Source of the DNA: Bryobacterales bacterium
GTDB taxonomy: Bacteria; Acidobacteriota; Terriglobia; Bryobacterales; Bryobacteraceae
Reading direction: 5' to 3'
Assembly (NCBI GenBank): GCA_003132865.1
Contig: PKYZ01000135.1
Span: 339-17,451 of the forward strand
Length of the DNA stretch: 17,113 bases
How positions within the stretch are numbered: position 1 is the first letter of the stretch; every line of letters begins with the position of its first letter. Both the position numbers and the translations under genes were made by a program. Positions 1 through 7,621 of this stretch are shown one piece after another. The notes beneath the pieces are model-generated. The model was not told the origin of the DNA and did not search any database. It saw only the letters and a program-made list of their open reading frames with translations.

Positions 1-82
1 GGTAGGCCAGGGCCGCCACGGGGATGACCACGAGGACGACGGTGAGCCGCCTGCCGGTCCGGAAGCAGTTCGGCGCTTTCAA
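1..82 (-). CDS. Possible N-terminal fragment of a membrane or exported protein (partial)
   Basis: Reading the reverse strand from a TTG at 82-80 gives 27 residues that run off the window edge: a short polar start with basic residues (FRTGRR) followed by a hydrophobic stretch (LTVVLVVIPVAALAY). This is the pattern of a signal peptide or signal anchor. A stop codon lies upstream in the same frame, which fits an initiation near here. No ATG or clear ribosome binding site is visible and the family cannot be recognised. It could equally be a chance frame in GC-rich DNA. Confidence 0.2.
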   Translation of the reverse strand, partial: MKAPNCFRTGRRLTVVLVVIPVAALAY

Positions 83-330
83 TGGACCGGATTGGCGTGA
101 GAATCAGCGACTTTAAGTAATCAATTGATGCCAGCATGAAATGGGGACACGCAATGTGGCGCGCCAACCCGCAGCAGGCTGGCGTCCTCACGGACGCAGG
201 CGTTCTTCGGCCGGTGCGTAAACCATGGGCGAGGATGGCAGGGTAGAGACGCCAGGCTGCGGCTTCCGCGGACGGTGGCGGCCCAGAGGGCAGGCTCAGT
301 GCCGACCTCGTGTAAACGCACAGCGGCCCA
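83..330. other. Intergenic stretch, no gene recognised
   Basis: No frame on either strand gives a protein-like translation; the long frames here are GC-driven shadows. It contains the string AAATGGGGACAC near 139-150, a type of sequence often met near REP-associated transposase remnants in acidobacterial genomes, but no inverted repeats or transposase are visible to support that. Confidence 0.4.
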
Positions 331-918
331 GTGGCCGGAGCAGCGCGGTGGGGGTCGTTGGTGATTCTTGTAGCGGCGGTAACTGGCGCAGTCGCCGGCA
401 CTGGCATGGGTTACGTCCTGCAGCGGGGACAGTTGTGCTTCCATGCCATGTTCTCCTCGGCTGGGGCTGGTCGGATGCTCCTGTTGCGAGGCTGGCTCCT
501 GGGAGTGGCGCTGGCGTCTGTCAGCTTGTCGGTGCTCTACCTCACGCGATGGTCTTCCGGGCTGAACACCGGCCTGGCCTTCCGGCCGGTGTCGGATGTG
601 GCGGGCGGCCTCGTCATCGGCACGCCAGAGCAGGTTTGGACGAAAAGCTGCTCCGGTTGCGGCCAGATCTATTACACGTTCCAGACCACTACTGCGACAG
701 GTACTGCAACCTTCACCATCACGGTTACCCAGGGCAGTCCGGTGAAGACGCTCTTCCACTATTCCTTCACGGGCAGCGTCGCGAAAAATTCAATCGAGGT
801 CATTTCGGTCGGCAACGTGAGCTTCGCCGGCGCCGTGGCAGGAGCGGCTACGATTAACGTTGCCACAACGATCGGCACGGCCACAATAAAAGGCGCAGCG
901 AAGATCGTGCTCCATTAG
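331..918 (+). CDS. Chimeric ORF: YeeE/YedE-like N-terminus joined to a beta-rich C-terminus
   Basis: 195 residues from a GTG; an in-frame stop at 313-315 limits the start. Residues about 8-30 and 47-70 are hydrophobic, and 'GYVLQRGQLCFHAMF' (about 27-41) resembles the first conserved unit of YeeE/YedE sulfur-compound transporters, which normally have 8-10 membrane segments. That similarity stops near residue 97 (GGLVIG), where the family would continue into its glycine/cysteine motif. Residues about 98-195 are different: a CxxC (CSGC), then Thr/Val/Ala-rich alternating beta-strand sequence (such as ATGTATFTITVT), more like a secreted or fibre-type beta domain. It weakly recalls the DUF3992 endospore-appendage style, but this is not established. 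An 11-bp hairpin follows the stop. The ORF may be a fusion pseudogene made by a deletion or recombination, or an assembly chimera. The frame itself is open throughout. Confidence 0.45.
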   Translation: MAGAARWGSLVILVAAVTGAVAGTGMGYVLQRGQLCFHAMFSSAGAGRMLLLRGWLLGVALASVSLSVLYLTRWSSGLNTGLAFRPVSDVAGGLVIGTPEQVWTKSCSGCGQIYYTFQTTTATGTATFTITVTQGSPVKTLFHYSFTGSVAKNSIEVISVGNVSFAGAVAGAATINVATTIGTATIKGAAKIVLH

Positions 919-926
919 TCCTCACG

Positions 927-963
927 GGCGGTGCCCGGCTTCAATGCGGGCATCGCCTTCTTC
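927..963 (+). terminator. Strong hairpin after the chimeric ORF, terminator-like
   Basis: GGCGGTGCCCG (927-937) pairs with CGGGCATCGCC (947-957) over 11 positions, including one G-T wobble, around a 9-nt loop. TTCTTC follows directly. It begins 8 nt after the stop codon of the ORF at 331-918. The position and stem suit an intrinsic terminator; the T-run is short and interrupted. Confidence 0.5.
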
Positions 964-1594
964 ACTCACTGGTCTCCGATCAGTTACTTCAAATTGACAA
1001 AGCGCGCGATAAACAGCGCACGCAGGTCCGGCACGGGTCAGGCTCTGGCGTGTTCTCCTTGGTCTGCGGCCTTCCCTCCACAACCTACGCCGGCGGTAAC
1101 CCGCTCTTGTTCGGCTGCTCCGCTGGTACCGGACCGCAGTACGACTCCCCGCTGCCGTGCATGAGGACTTATCGCGCATCGCGTTCTTCCCCCGGCCCGC
1201 CTACTGCCCGCGGGCGGCAACGGGGTCTCCCGGTTCTCCCGCGGCCAGAGGGCACCCGGTTTCTCCGCATGCCTGGGGTCTGCGACTCCGCAGGACCGCC
1301 TGTGCACTCGCGTTGTTCGTGCGCAGTCGTGTGGCCTTCTGGTCGTCCGACGCCATGGGCGTCCTGGAACACGCGATTTCGAAGCTCAATACTCAGCCTA
1401 CAGGTACACTTGTCCAACGCTGCAGGTGCAGCCTCACGACTGTCCTCGCATGGCTGGGGGCCAGGGTGGTTCGCTACGCCTTCCCTGTACGGCTCTTGCT
1501 ACTCCATGCCGGTTTATCCCGGCGCTATCCGGACGAGGGCGTCCGCCAGCCCCACTCTGGCGGGTTAAACAGAACGCCATAAGTAATTGCGCAT
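964..1594. other. Long non-coding or degenerate GC-rich stretch
   Basis: About 630 bases in which no frame gives a convincing protein; the several 60-170 residue frames have no recognisable domain and overlap one another on both strands. Local inverted repeats are present, the clearest being CCGCCAG (1543-1549) with CTGGCGG (1557-1563) around a 7-nt loop. The density of short GC stems suggests a structured RNA or a decayed mobile element. No tRNA, rRNA or group II domain V could be identified. Confidence 0.35.
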
Positions 1595-1666
1595 CCGCTC
1601 CCTGACGGGGCGCCCTCTGGGCCTGGCTCCGAATGGGTGTGGCGCCGAGCCGCGCGCGTAAGCAAG
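1595..1666 (+). repeat. Intergenic repeat-like element, copy 1
   Basis: Contains CCGCTCCCTGACGG (1595-1608) and GGCTCCGAATGGG (1625-1637), followed by a GCGCGTAAGCAAGCGG segment. The first two blocks recur in order at 9582-9610 with only a shorter spacer. From memory such sequences are abundant between genes in Solibacter-like genomes, where they yield spurious 'LAYARGS' translations. Function is unknown. Confidence 0.5.
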
Positions 1667-1698
1667 CGGTTGTCGCGCAAACGATAGCGTCGCCGTGT

Positions 1699-1716
1699 TT
1701 AGCTGCGCTAAGCTAA
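1699..1716 (+). promoter_or_regulatory. Dyad just upstream of the response-regulator start
   Basis: TTAGC-TGC-GCTAA is a perfect inverted repeat at 1699-1711, and a second GCTAA follows at 1712-1716. It ends 4 nt before the GTG start. OmpR-family regulators often bind repeats near their own promoter, so this may be an autoregulatory site. No convincing -35/-10 pair was found with it. Confidence 0.3.
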
Positions 1717-1720
1717 TGTT

Positions 1721-2437
1721 GTGCGACTCCTGGTAGTTGAAGACGAAAAACGGATTGCGGATTTCCTTTGCCGGGGCCTCCAGGGCGCCGGCTACGCCGT
1801 GGATGCTGCCCCCAATGGCGCGACCGCCCTGGAGTTCGTGCATGCCACCGACTACGACCTCGTGATCCTCGATATCATGCTGCCCGATATGGACGGCCTC
1901 CAGGTGCTCGAAAAGATCCGCAACCGCAAAGCTGGTCCGCCCGTGCTCATCCTGAGCGCGCGCGGCGCACTCGAGGATCGCGTCCGCGGCCTGGAGCAGG
2001 GCGCCGACGATTACCTGGTGAAGCCCTTCGCTTTCGTCGAATTGCTGGCCCGTGTGCGCGCCCTCCTGCGGCGCGGCCAGCCGGCTCCCGAGCGCCTGCA
2101 GGTGGCCGACCTTACGCTCGATTGCATCCGCCGCAAAGTCACGCGCGCCGCGGAGCCCATCGACCTGGCCCCCAAGGAATTTGGCATCCTCGAATACATG
2201 ATGCGCAACAAGGGCCGCCCGCTCAGCCGCACCATGATCGTGGAACACGTCTGGGACATGGACTACGATGGCCTGACCAACATCGTGGACGTCTATATCC
2301 GCCACTTGCGCAGCAAGATCGACGACCGGTTCGCGCAGAAGCTGATTCAAACCGTGCGCGGCATCGGGTACATGATCGAGGCGCCCGATAAGGCCGCGGA
2401 GAAGCCGGCAGAGCAGCCGGTGGAGGGGCAGGTGTAG
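1721..2437 (+). CDS. OmpR/CusR-type response regulator
   Basis: 238 residues from a GTG. The N-terminal receiver domain (about 1-115) has the acidic pocket E7/D8, the phospho-acceptor D51 in VILDIMLPDMDG, S79 and the conserved K101 in KPFAF. A winged-helix DNA-binding domain fills about 125-221, ending in the typical VRGIGYMI. A short charged tail, rich in Ala/Glu/Pro, follows. On phosphorylation by the partner kinase it should bind DNA in the cytoplasm and control transcription. Its stop codon is followed directly, with no gap, by the kinase start, so the two are one transcription unit. No efflux genes are adjacent, so the CusR resemblance indicates the subfamily and does not establish copper as the signal. 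The start lacks a clear Shine-Dalgarno sequence. Confidence 0.92.
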   Translation: MRLLVVEDEKRIADFLCRGLQGAGYAVDAAPNGATALEFVHATDYDLVILDIMLPDMDGLQVLEKIRNRKAGPPVLILSARGALEDRVRGLEQGADDYLVKPFAFVELLARVRALLRRGQPAPERLQVADLTLDCIRRKVTRAAEPIDLAPKEFGILEYMMRNKGRPLSRTMIVEHVWDMDYDGLTNIVDVYIRHLRSKIDDRFAQKLIQTVRGIGYMIEAPDKAAEKPAEQPVEGQV

Positions 2438-3973
2438 GTGTCCGCCAAGCGTCACCTCACGCGCGGCCTGCGCTTCCGCCTCACGGCCGGATACGCGCTG
2501 CTATTCGCAATGCTTCTGGTGGGCACCGCCGCGCTCTTCCGCGAGCGCCTGGCCTACACCCTGAACTCCGAGGCGCACGATCTGCTGGAGCAGGAGTGGG
2601 CCGCCATGAAGGGCTATCTGCACATTGAGAAGGTTCCCACGCGTGGACATGCCGCCGAGCATGAACCTTGCCCGCCGTATAAGGCTGGTTGGGATTACGA
2701 CAAGGACGATCCGGATGAAGACTTCGCCGTGGAGCGGCTGCGGCGCGTCTATGTGCTGGCCGATGCCAAAGGCTGCGTGATGGAGTTCTCCACCATCTAC
2801 GAGTCCATTGGTATCGAGCAGCCCAAGGAAATCGAAGCGGCCATCAGGAGCGGCCAGCCGGTCTGGAAGCGTCGCGTGAGCCCGCATGGCATACCGTATC
2901 TGGTGCGCGCCGGCGTGGTCTTCGACGACAAGCACCACAGCCCATTCTACGTGGCCGTCGGCCGCCCTATGGACGAAGGCGAAAAGATCCTGAAGCGTTA
3001 CACCTGGATGTACGCCGGCCTGATCCCGTTCTCCCTCCTCTGCGGATGCCTCCTGGGATGGTTTCTTACCGGACGCGCGCTGATGCCGGTTATGCAGGTG
3101 GCGCAAACCGCGCAACGCATCACTGGGTCGAACCTGAGCTTGCGTATCCCCACGCGCGCCGCAGGCGATGAGCTGGATTACCTCATCCTTACCTTTAACC
3201 GCATGATCGAGCGGCTGGAAAACTCGTTCCAACAGATCCGCCAGTTCTCGACAGATGTTTCGCACGAGTTGCGCACCCCCATCACCGCCATCCGCGGCCA
3301 ACTGGAGGTGGCGCTGTTCACCGCCAAGACCGTCGAGCAGTATCGCGATGCCACGCTGAATTCCCTGCAGGATATCGAGCGGCTTTCGCAAATCGTACGC
3401 GCCTTGCTGCTGCTTTCGCAGGCCGAATCCGGGCAACTCGCGTTGCAGAAGACGCGGCTGGATCTGTCCTCGGTGGTGCGCGATATCGTCGATCAATTCC
3501 AGATACCCGCCGAGGGCGCCCACGTGGAGCTTTCCGCCGATCTGCCGCCGGAGTGCGCCGCCGAAGTGGATCGCGTGCAGATAGAGCGGATGCTCTCCAA
3601 CTTGCTTTCCAACGCCCTGAAGTTCACCCCGGCGGGCGGCCGCGTACACGTCGCGCTGCGCAGCTTGCCGGAATCGATTTCGATCGATGTGGAAGACACC
3701 GGCTGCGGCATTCCCGAAGAGCACATCCCGCACATTTTCGAGCGCTTTTACCGCGTGCCCGCGCACGAAACCTGTGCGAATCCGGAGCCGGGGCTGGGCC
3801 TCGGGTTGAGCTTCGTCGCCTGGATCGCGAAGGCCCACGGCGGCACGATTCGCGTCGATAGCGCGCCCGGCAAAGGCACACGATTCACCGTGTCGCTGCC
3901 CGCCGCAGTGGCCGAGCCGGCGCCGCTGGAAGCCGTTCCGACCGGAGCTGTGGGGCCGCACTGGGATGAATGA
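2438..3973 (+). CDS. Membrane sensor histidine kinase, CusS-like
   Basis: 511 residues from a GTG immediately after the regulator's stop. Order: membrane segment (about 12-34), a periplasmic sensor region (about 35-188), second membrane segment (about 191-212), HAMP (about 213-265), HisKA with the phospho-accepting H276 in STDVSHELRTP, then HATPase_c with the N box NLLSNALKF (388-396), G1 DTGCGIP (420-426), F box FERFYR (434-439) and G2 GLGLGL (452-457). All catalytic motifs are intact. A Pro/Ala-rich tail of about 20 residues extends beyond the ATPase domain. The sensor region has an unusual run with H71, H75, C78 and an acidic stretch (86-95), which could bind a cation; that is inference. 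Its stop overlaps the next gene's ATG by ATGA. Confidence 0.93.
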   Translation: MSAKRHLTRGLRFRLTAGYALLFAMLLVGTAALFRERLAYTLNSEAHDLLEQEWAAMKGYLHIEKVPTRGHAAEHEPCPPYKAGWDYDKDDPDEDFAVERLRRVYVLADAKGCVMEFSTIYESIGIEQPKEIEAAIRSGQPVWKRRVSPHGIPYLVRAGVVFDDKHHSPFYVAVGRPMDEGEKILKRYTWMYAGLIPFSLLCGCLLGWFLTGRALMPVMQVAQTAQRITGSNLSLRIPTRAAGDELDYLILTFNRMIERLENSFQQIRQFSTDVSHELRTPITAIRGQLEVALFTAKTVEQYRDATLNSLQDIERLSQIVRALLLLSQAESGQLALQKTRLDLSSVVRDIVDQFQIPAEGAHVELSADLPPECAAEVDRVQIERMLSNLLSNALKFTPAGGRVHVALRSLPESISIDVEDTGCGIPEEHIPHIFERFYRVPAHETCANPEPGLGLGLSFVAWIAKAHGGTIRVDSAPGKGTRFTVSLPAAVAEPAPLEAVPTGAVGPHWDE

Positions 3974-4374
3974 ACTTTAATCCGAAGTTTACCCAGCCTT
4001 CATTCCTATTTCTTAATCTAAGGAATGTGCGGCTCCTTTCCTGCGGCGTGATCGGTGTGCTTCTAGCCCTGGCCGGCTCCATTTCTGTACGCAGCCAGGA
4101 CGACCCGCCGCCCAGCGCGCAGCAGCCGGTGGATCAATACTTTGCCGGACTCGTGACGGCCTTGGCCGGCGACAGTATTACCCTCACGCGCACGGTGTTG
4201 GGCAAGGCGACGGTGCGCAGCTTTGCGATTACCGCTGAGACCGTAGTGCAGCCCCAGGGCGGCAAGCCTAAGCTGAAGCAGAAGGTGACCGTCAAGTGGG
4301 TGAGCGAGGAGAACGGCGACCGCGCGGTGAAGATCATTCTGCGCGGGTCGGTGCCGGCGCCTAAGAAGCAGTGA
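3970..4374 (+). CDS. Small exported protein of unknown function, third gene of the two-component operon
   Basis: 134 residues. The ATG overlaps the kinase stop (ATGA), indicating translational coupling. A basic start and hydrophobic segment (about 22-40) form a signal peptide or anchor, followed by a Pro/Gln-rich linker (about 44-55). The mature part (about 57-125) is a short beta-rich domain opening FAGLVTALAGDSITLTRTV, resembling the small OB-like DUF5666 type of exported domain. Related small proteins next to acidobacterial two-component genes are recalled, but the role is unknown. It probably sits in the periplasm and may modulate or be controlled by the kinase. The tail is basic (PAPKKQ). 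Confidence 0.75.
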   Translation: MNFNPKFTQPSFLFLNLRNVRLLSCGVIGVLLALAGSISVRSQDDPPPSAQQPVDQYFAGLVTALAGDSITLTRTVLGKATVRSFAITAETVVQPQGGKPKLKQKVTVKWVSEENGDRAVKIILRGSVPAPKKQ

Positions 4375-4488
4375 GAGGGGGGCGCGGGCGTTCGCGGTGG
4401 GCGATTTGCGCCTTGCGTTTGCCTACCCCGGTTTCGGCCGTGCGGTTGCCGCTCCGTGCGCCGACACGTTGGCTACCGCCCAGGCTTC

Positions 4489-4692
4489 TCAGAGCCGCAA
4501 TTTCCTGCATCTATCACACTCTTGCAAATGCCGCTCCAGTTGCGGCGAGAGTTCCAATGCTCTTTTCTCCACGTTACTAATCGAAATCTCCTTCAAGAGG
4601 AAGAATTCCATTTGTGGATCTATGCAATGCTGCACCATATGGTTCGCAAACCAGTTGACCGAGATCTCTTTTGTGACCCTCTCGCGGATCAT
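4489..4692 (-). CDS. Possible small protein with an anti-sigma-like HxxxCxxC motif
   Basis: 67 residues, starting 38 nt downstream of the stop of the BNR-repeat gene on the same strand, so it could be co-transcribed. The C-terminal end has H55-x3-C59-x2-C62 (LERHLQECDRC), the zinc-ligand spacing of ZAS anti-sigma factors, but no membrane segment follows and the protein stops five residues later. The DNA is visibly more AT-rich than the genes around it, suggesting a foreign origin or a remnant. No good ribosome binding site is present. It may be a real small protein, a truncated one, or chance. Confidence 0.4.
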   Translation of the reverse strand: MIRERVTKEISVNWFANHMVQHCIDPQMEFFLLKEISISNVEKRALELSPQLERHLQECDRCRKLRL

Positions 4693-4730
4693 TGTGGCTA
4701 TTCTACCCGCCCGGCGGCCCAGCCTGTCCT

Positions 4731-7616
4731 CTATTTAGCTCTCTGCTGCACTTCCGCCACGGCGGCCACCATCTGCGGAGTCGGCGCGGCATCGGCGCCT
4801 TCGATCGCTTCCAGCACGCGACTTAACTCGCCGTTGAGCCGGGCCTTGTCCGGCGACTTAGTGCGGCTCATCAGCTCGACTACCTTCATCGCCAGGTCGA
4901 ATTGCTGCTTCAGCCCGGCTGGCGGCGTCTTTACGCGTGGGTCCATCTTCACGGTAAGCGGCTGCGTAAAGCTCTTGCCGTCCACCGTCAGCTTCACGGT
5001 ATACTCGCCTGGCAGGGCAATCGGACCCCGCGGCTCGCGCGGCGTATTGTGGTCGATCGCCGTCATTGGATAGCCGCCGCGCAGCGCATCCGGCGGCGTG
5101 TACCGCAGGTCCCAAACGAATCGATGCATGCCTGCCGCGGCCGGCGGTATCTGCGGCGGGCGGATCCAGTAAGTCGGGACGTTCAAATCTTTCTCCGGAG
5201 GCTCGCCCTGATCGGCACTCGAATAATGCCGCACTAACTTACCCGCGGCATCCAGCACTTCGATTACAATCGAGTCTGAAGCATTCTTCAAGTAGTAATA
5301 GAGGATCGCTCCATCCGGCGGATTCTGTCCCGCAGGCTCCTCGGGCGGCAGGGGCGTGTCGGTGTTCTTGTTCCAGCGGACGCGCATGGCGGTCTGCGGC
5401 TTGAAGAGGTGCGCGTCCGAGTTCGCAATCGCCGCGCTCGCCTGCCGCAGCGGCGTGATGTCGTCCAATATCCAGAACGACCGCCCGTGCGTGCCCGCCA
5501 CCAGGTCGTCCTCGTGAATCGTCAAATCGCGGATCGACGTGGCCGGCATGTTGAGCCGCAGCGGCTCCCAATCGTCGCCATCGTTGAACGAGACCCACAC
5601 GGCCCGCTCGGAACCCGCGAACAGCAGGCCCTTCCGCCGCGAATCTTCCCGCACGGTGTTGGTGGGCGCGTTATCGGGCAGGCCGCGCGTGATTTCCTTC
5701 CAGGTCTTGCCGAAGTCGTGAGTGCGCCAGATGTGCGGCGCGAGATCGTCCAGCCGGAAGCGGTTGATGGCTGCATACGCGGACGCCGCATCGAAATGCG
5801 ACGCGTCCATCACCGACACTTTGCTCCAGGGAGTCAGCGCCGGCGGCGTGACATTGGTCCAGGTCTTGCCGGCATCGCGCGTTAGGTGGATCAAGCCGTC
5901 GTCGGTGCCCACCCAGATCACGTTGCCGTCTTTGTAAGATGGCGCAATCGTGTAGATGACGCCGCGATGCTTGCCCTTCTCCGGATCGGCGGAGGTGAAC
6001 ACGCCCAAGTTGGGCGGGATGCCGGGCGGGATCTCGGAAGACGCGCGCGTCAGATCCGGGCTGATCTCTTCCCATGACTGGCCGCCATTGGCGGTCCGCA
6101 GCAGCATCTGCGAGCCGAGATACAGAATGTGCGGATCGACCGGCGAAAACAGCAGCGGCATGGTGCGCACGAAGCGGTACTTGCCGCCGCGCCGCCCCAG
6201 CGACGGCCCGACCTGCTGCACCTCGCCTGTGGCCTGGTTGTAGCGCGACACCTTGCCGCCATAGACGATGTTGGGATTCAGCGGATCGGGCGCGACGTAG
6301 CCGTACTCTTCCACGCCCACGGGATGCCAGTCGCGAAAGGTGATTTCGCCGTCATCGCCGCGGCTGGCCGTGCCCACCGAGCCGCTCTCCTGCTGTCCGC
6401 CGTAGACCCAATACGGGAAGCGTTTGTCGGTGATCACGTGATAGAACTGTGCGGTGGGTTGGTTGTACCAGGAGCTCCAGGTCTCGCCGCCATTCACGCT
6501 GATGGTGGCGCCCTGGTCGGACGCCAGCAGGATGATGCTCGGGTCGTCGGGGTTGATCCAGATGGTGTGATAGTCGTCGCCACCGGGCGCGCCTTTGATG
6601 GCCGTGAAACTCGCGCCGCCGTCCATCGACCGGTAAGTGGAAGTGTTGGCGATGTAGATGACGTCCTTGTCTTTCGGATCGATGCGCACACAGGCGAAAT
6701 CGGAGCCGCGCCCCCAGACGCGCTCTTCGTGGTTGACGCGCTGCCAGTTGGCGCCGGCGTTGTCGGAGCGGTAGACGCCTCCTTCTTTGGCGTCGACCAG
6801 CGCGTACATGCGCCGCGGATCGCTGGGCGCGATGGCGATGCCGATGCGGCCCAACCCTTGCGCAACCGTGGGCAGGCCGCCGGTGAGCGGCTGCCAGGTG
6901 CTGCCGCCGTCGGTGGATTTGAACAGCCCGCTGCCCGGCCCCTTGAACGACTCGCCGATCTCCCAGGGCGCCTGCCGCGCGGCCCACAGCATGGCATACA
7001 CGGTTTGCGCGTTGGATGGATCGAAGGCCAGGTCAACGGCGCCGGTGTTCTCGTCCTTGTAGAGCACGTTCTGCCACGTCGCGCCGCCATCGATCGAGCG
7101 GAAGACGCCCCGCTCGGCATTGGGGCCGTAGGGATGGCCGAGCACCGCCGCGAAGACGCGCTTCGAGTCATGCGGATCGACGATGATGGCGGAGATCTGC
7201 TGGGCGTCGTGCAAGCCCTCGCTTAAGCCAAGGTGCTGCCAGCTTTGGCCGCTGTCGGTGGATTTGTAGATACCGTCGCCCACTGAGAGGTCGGGACGCT
7301 GGAGACCTTCGCCGCTGCCGACATATATGATGCGCGGATCGGAGAGCGCCACCGCCAGGGCGCCGATGGAGCCGGTGGCCTGATCGTCGAAGATCGGTTT
7401 CCAGACGCGTCCGGCGTCGGTGCTCTTCCAAACACCCCCGTTGTTCGCGGCGATGTAGAACACGTTGGGCTGGCCGGGCACGCCGCTGGCAGCCACTGTT
7501 CGCCCACCGCGGAACGGCCCGATCATGCGCCAACGGAGACCGCTGTAAAGTTCGGGAGGGAAGGGCTGCGCGCAGGCGATGGATACCAGCGCGGCGGTCA
7601 GCAGTAACTTCCGCAT
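4731..7616 (-). CDS. Secreted BNR-repeat, VPS10/sortilin-like 'glycosyl hydrolase' protein
   Basis: 961 residues from the ATG at 7616, chosen because a signal peptide follows at once (hydrophobic core about 4-14, cleavage after ACA at 14-16). The frame is open further upstream, but that part lies over the VOC gene and has no domain. The body is a chain of Asp-box repeats (S/T-x-D-x-G-x-x-W): KSTDAGRVW near 64, KSTDSGQSW near 118, RSIDGGATW near 173, KSTDGGSTW near 233, then further, more divergent copies, forming one or more beta propellers. A beta-sandwich-like C-terminal region and a short helical tail follow. Members are often named glycosyl hydrolases, but no catalytic residues are evident. 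It is probably an exported binding or degradative protein. The helical tail ends soon after DAAPTPQMVAAVAEVQ; recalled relatives extend about 30-40 residues more, so it may be slightly truncated. Confidence 0.9.
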   Translation of the reverse strand: MRKLLLTAALVSIACAQPFPPELYSGLRWRMIGPFRGGRTVAASGVPGQPNVFYIAANNGGVWKSTDAGRVWKPIFDDQATGSIGALAVALSDPRIIYVGSGEGLQRPDLSVGDGIYKSTDSGQSWQHLGLSEGLHDAQQISAIIVDPHDSKRVFAAVLGHPYGPNAERGVFRSIDGGATWQNVLYKDENTGAVDLAFDPSNAQTVYAMLWAARQAPWEIGESFKGPGSGLFKSTDGGSTWQPLTGGLPTVAQGLGRIGIAIAPSDPRRMYALVDAKEGGVYRSDNAGANWQRVNHEERVWGRGSDFACVRIDPKDKDVIYIANTSTYRSMDGGASFTAIKGAPGGDDYHTIWINPDDPSIILLASDQGATISVNGGETWSSWYNQPTAQFYHVITDKRFPYWVYGGQQESGSVGTASRGDDGEITFRDWHPVGVEEYGYVAPDPLNPNIVYGGKVSRYNQATGEVQQVGPSLGRRGGKYRFVRTMPLLFSPVDPHILYLGSQMLLRTANGGQSWEEISPDLTRASSEIPPGIPPNLGVFTSADPEKGKHRGVIYTIAPSYKDGNVIWVGTDDGLIHLTRDAGKTWTNVTPPALTPWSKVSVMDASHFDAASAYAAINRFRLDDLAPHIWRTHDFGKTWKEITRGLPDNAPTNTVREDSRRKGLLFAGSERAVWVSFNDGDDWEPLRLNMPATSIRDLTIHEDDLVAGTHGRSFWILDDITPLRQASAAIANSDAHLFKPQTAMRVRWNKNTDTPLPPEEPAGQNPPDGAILYYYLKNASDSIVIEVLDAAGKLVRHYSSADQGEPPEKDLNVPTYWIRPPQIPPAAAGMHRFVWDLRYTPPDALRGGYPMTAIDHNTPREPRGPIALPGEYTVKLTVDGKSFTQPLTVKMDPRVKTPPAGLKQQFDLAMKVVELMSRTKSPDKARLNGELSRVLEAIEGADAAPTPQMVAAVAEVQQRAK

Positions 7617-7621
7617 GGCGC

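Noticed and set aside
225..857. 210-residue forward frame overlapping the chimeric ORF
   Set aside because: It is rich in Arg/Gly/His with no membrane segments or domain; the 331-918 frame has both.
964..1594. Group II intron or rRNA fragment
   Set aside because: I could not find a domain V-like stem, a reverse-transcriptase fragment or conserved rRNA strings; kept only as unexplained DNA.
2501..3961. 486-residue reverse frame opposite the histidine kinase
   Set aside because: It is a codon-bias shadow: the forward strand encodes a full set of kinase motifs and the reverse product has no domain.
1721..3973. Copper-response system cusRS
   Set aside because: The proteins resemble this subfamily, but no efflux or copper-handling genes adjoin, so specific gene names are not justified.
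6129..7226. 365-residue forward frame opposite the BNR-repeat gene
   Set aside because: It lies antisense to clear Asp-box repeats, with a low-complexity composition typical of antisense frames in GC-rich DNA.
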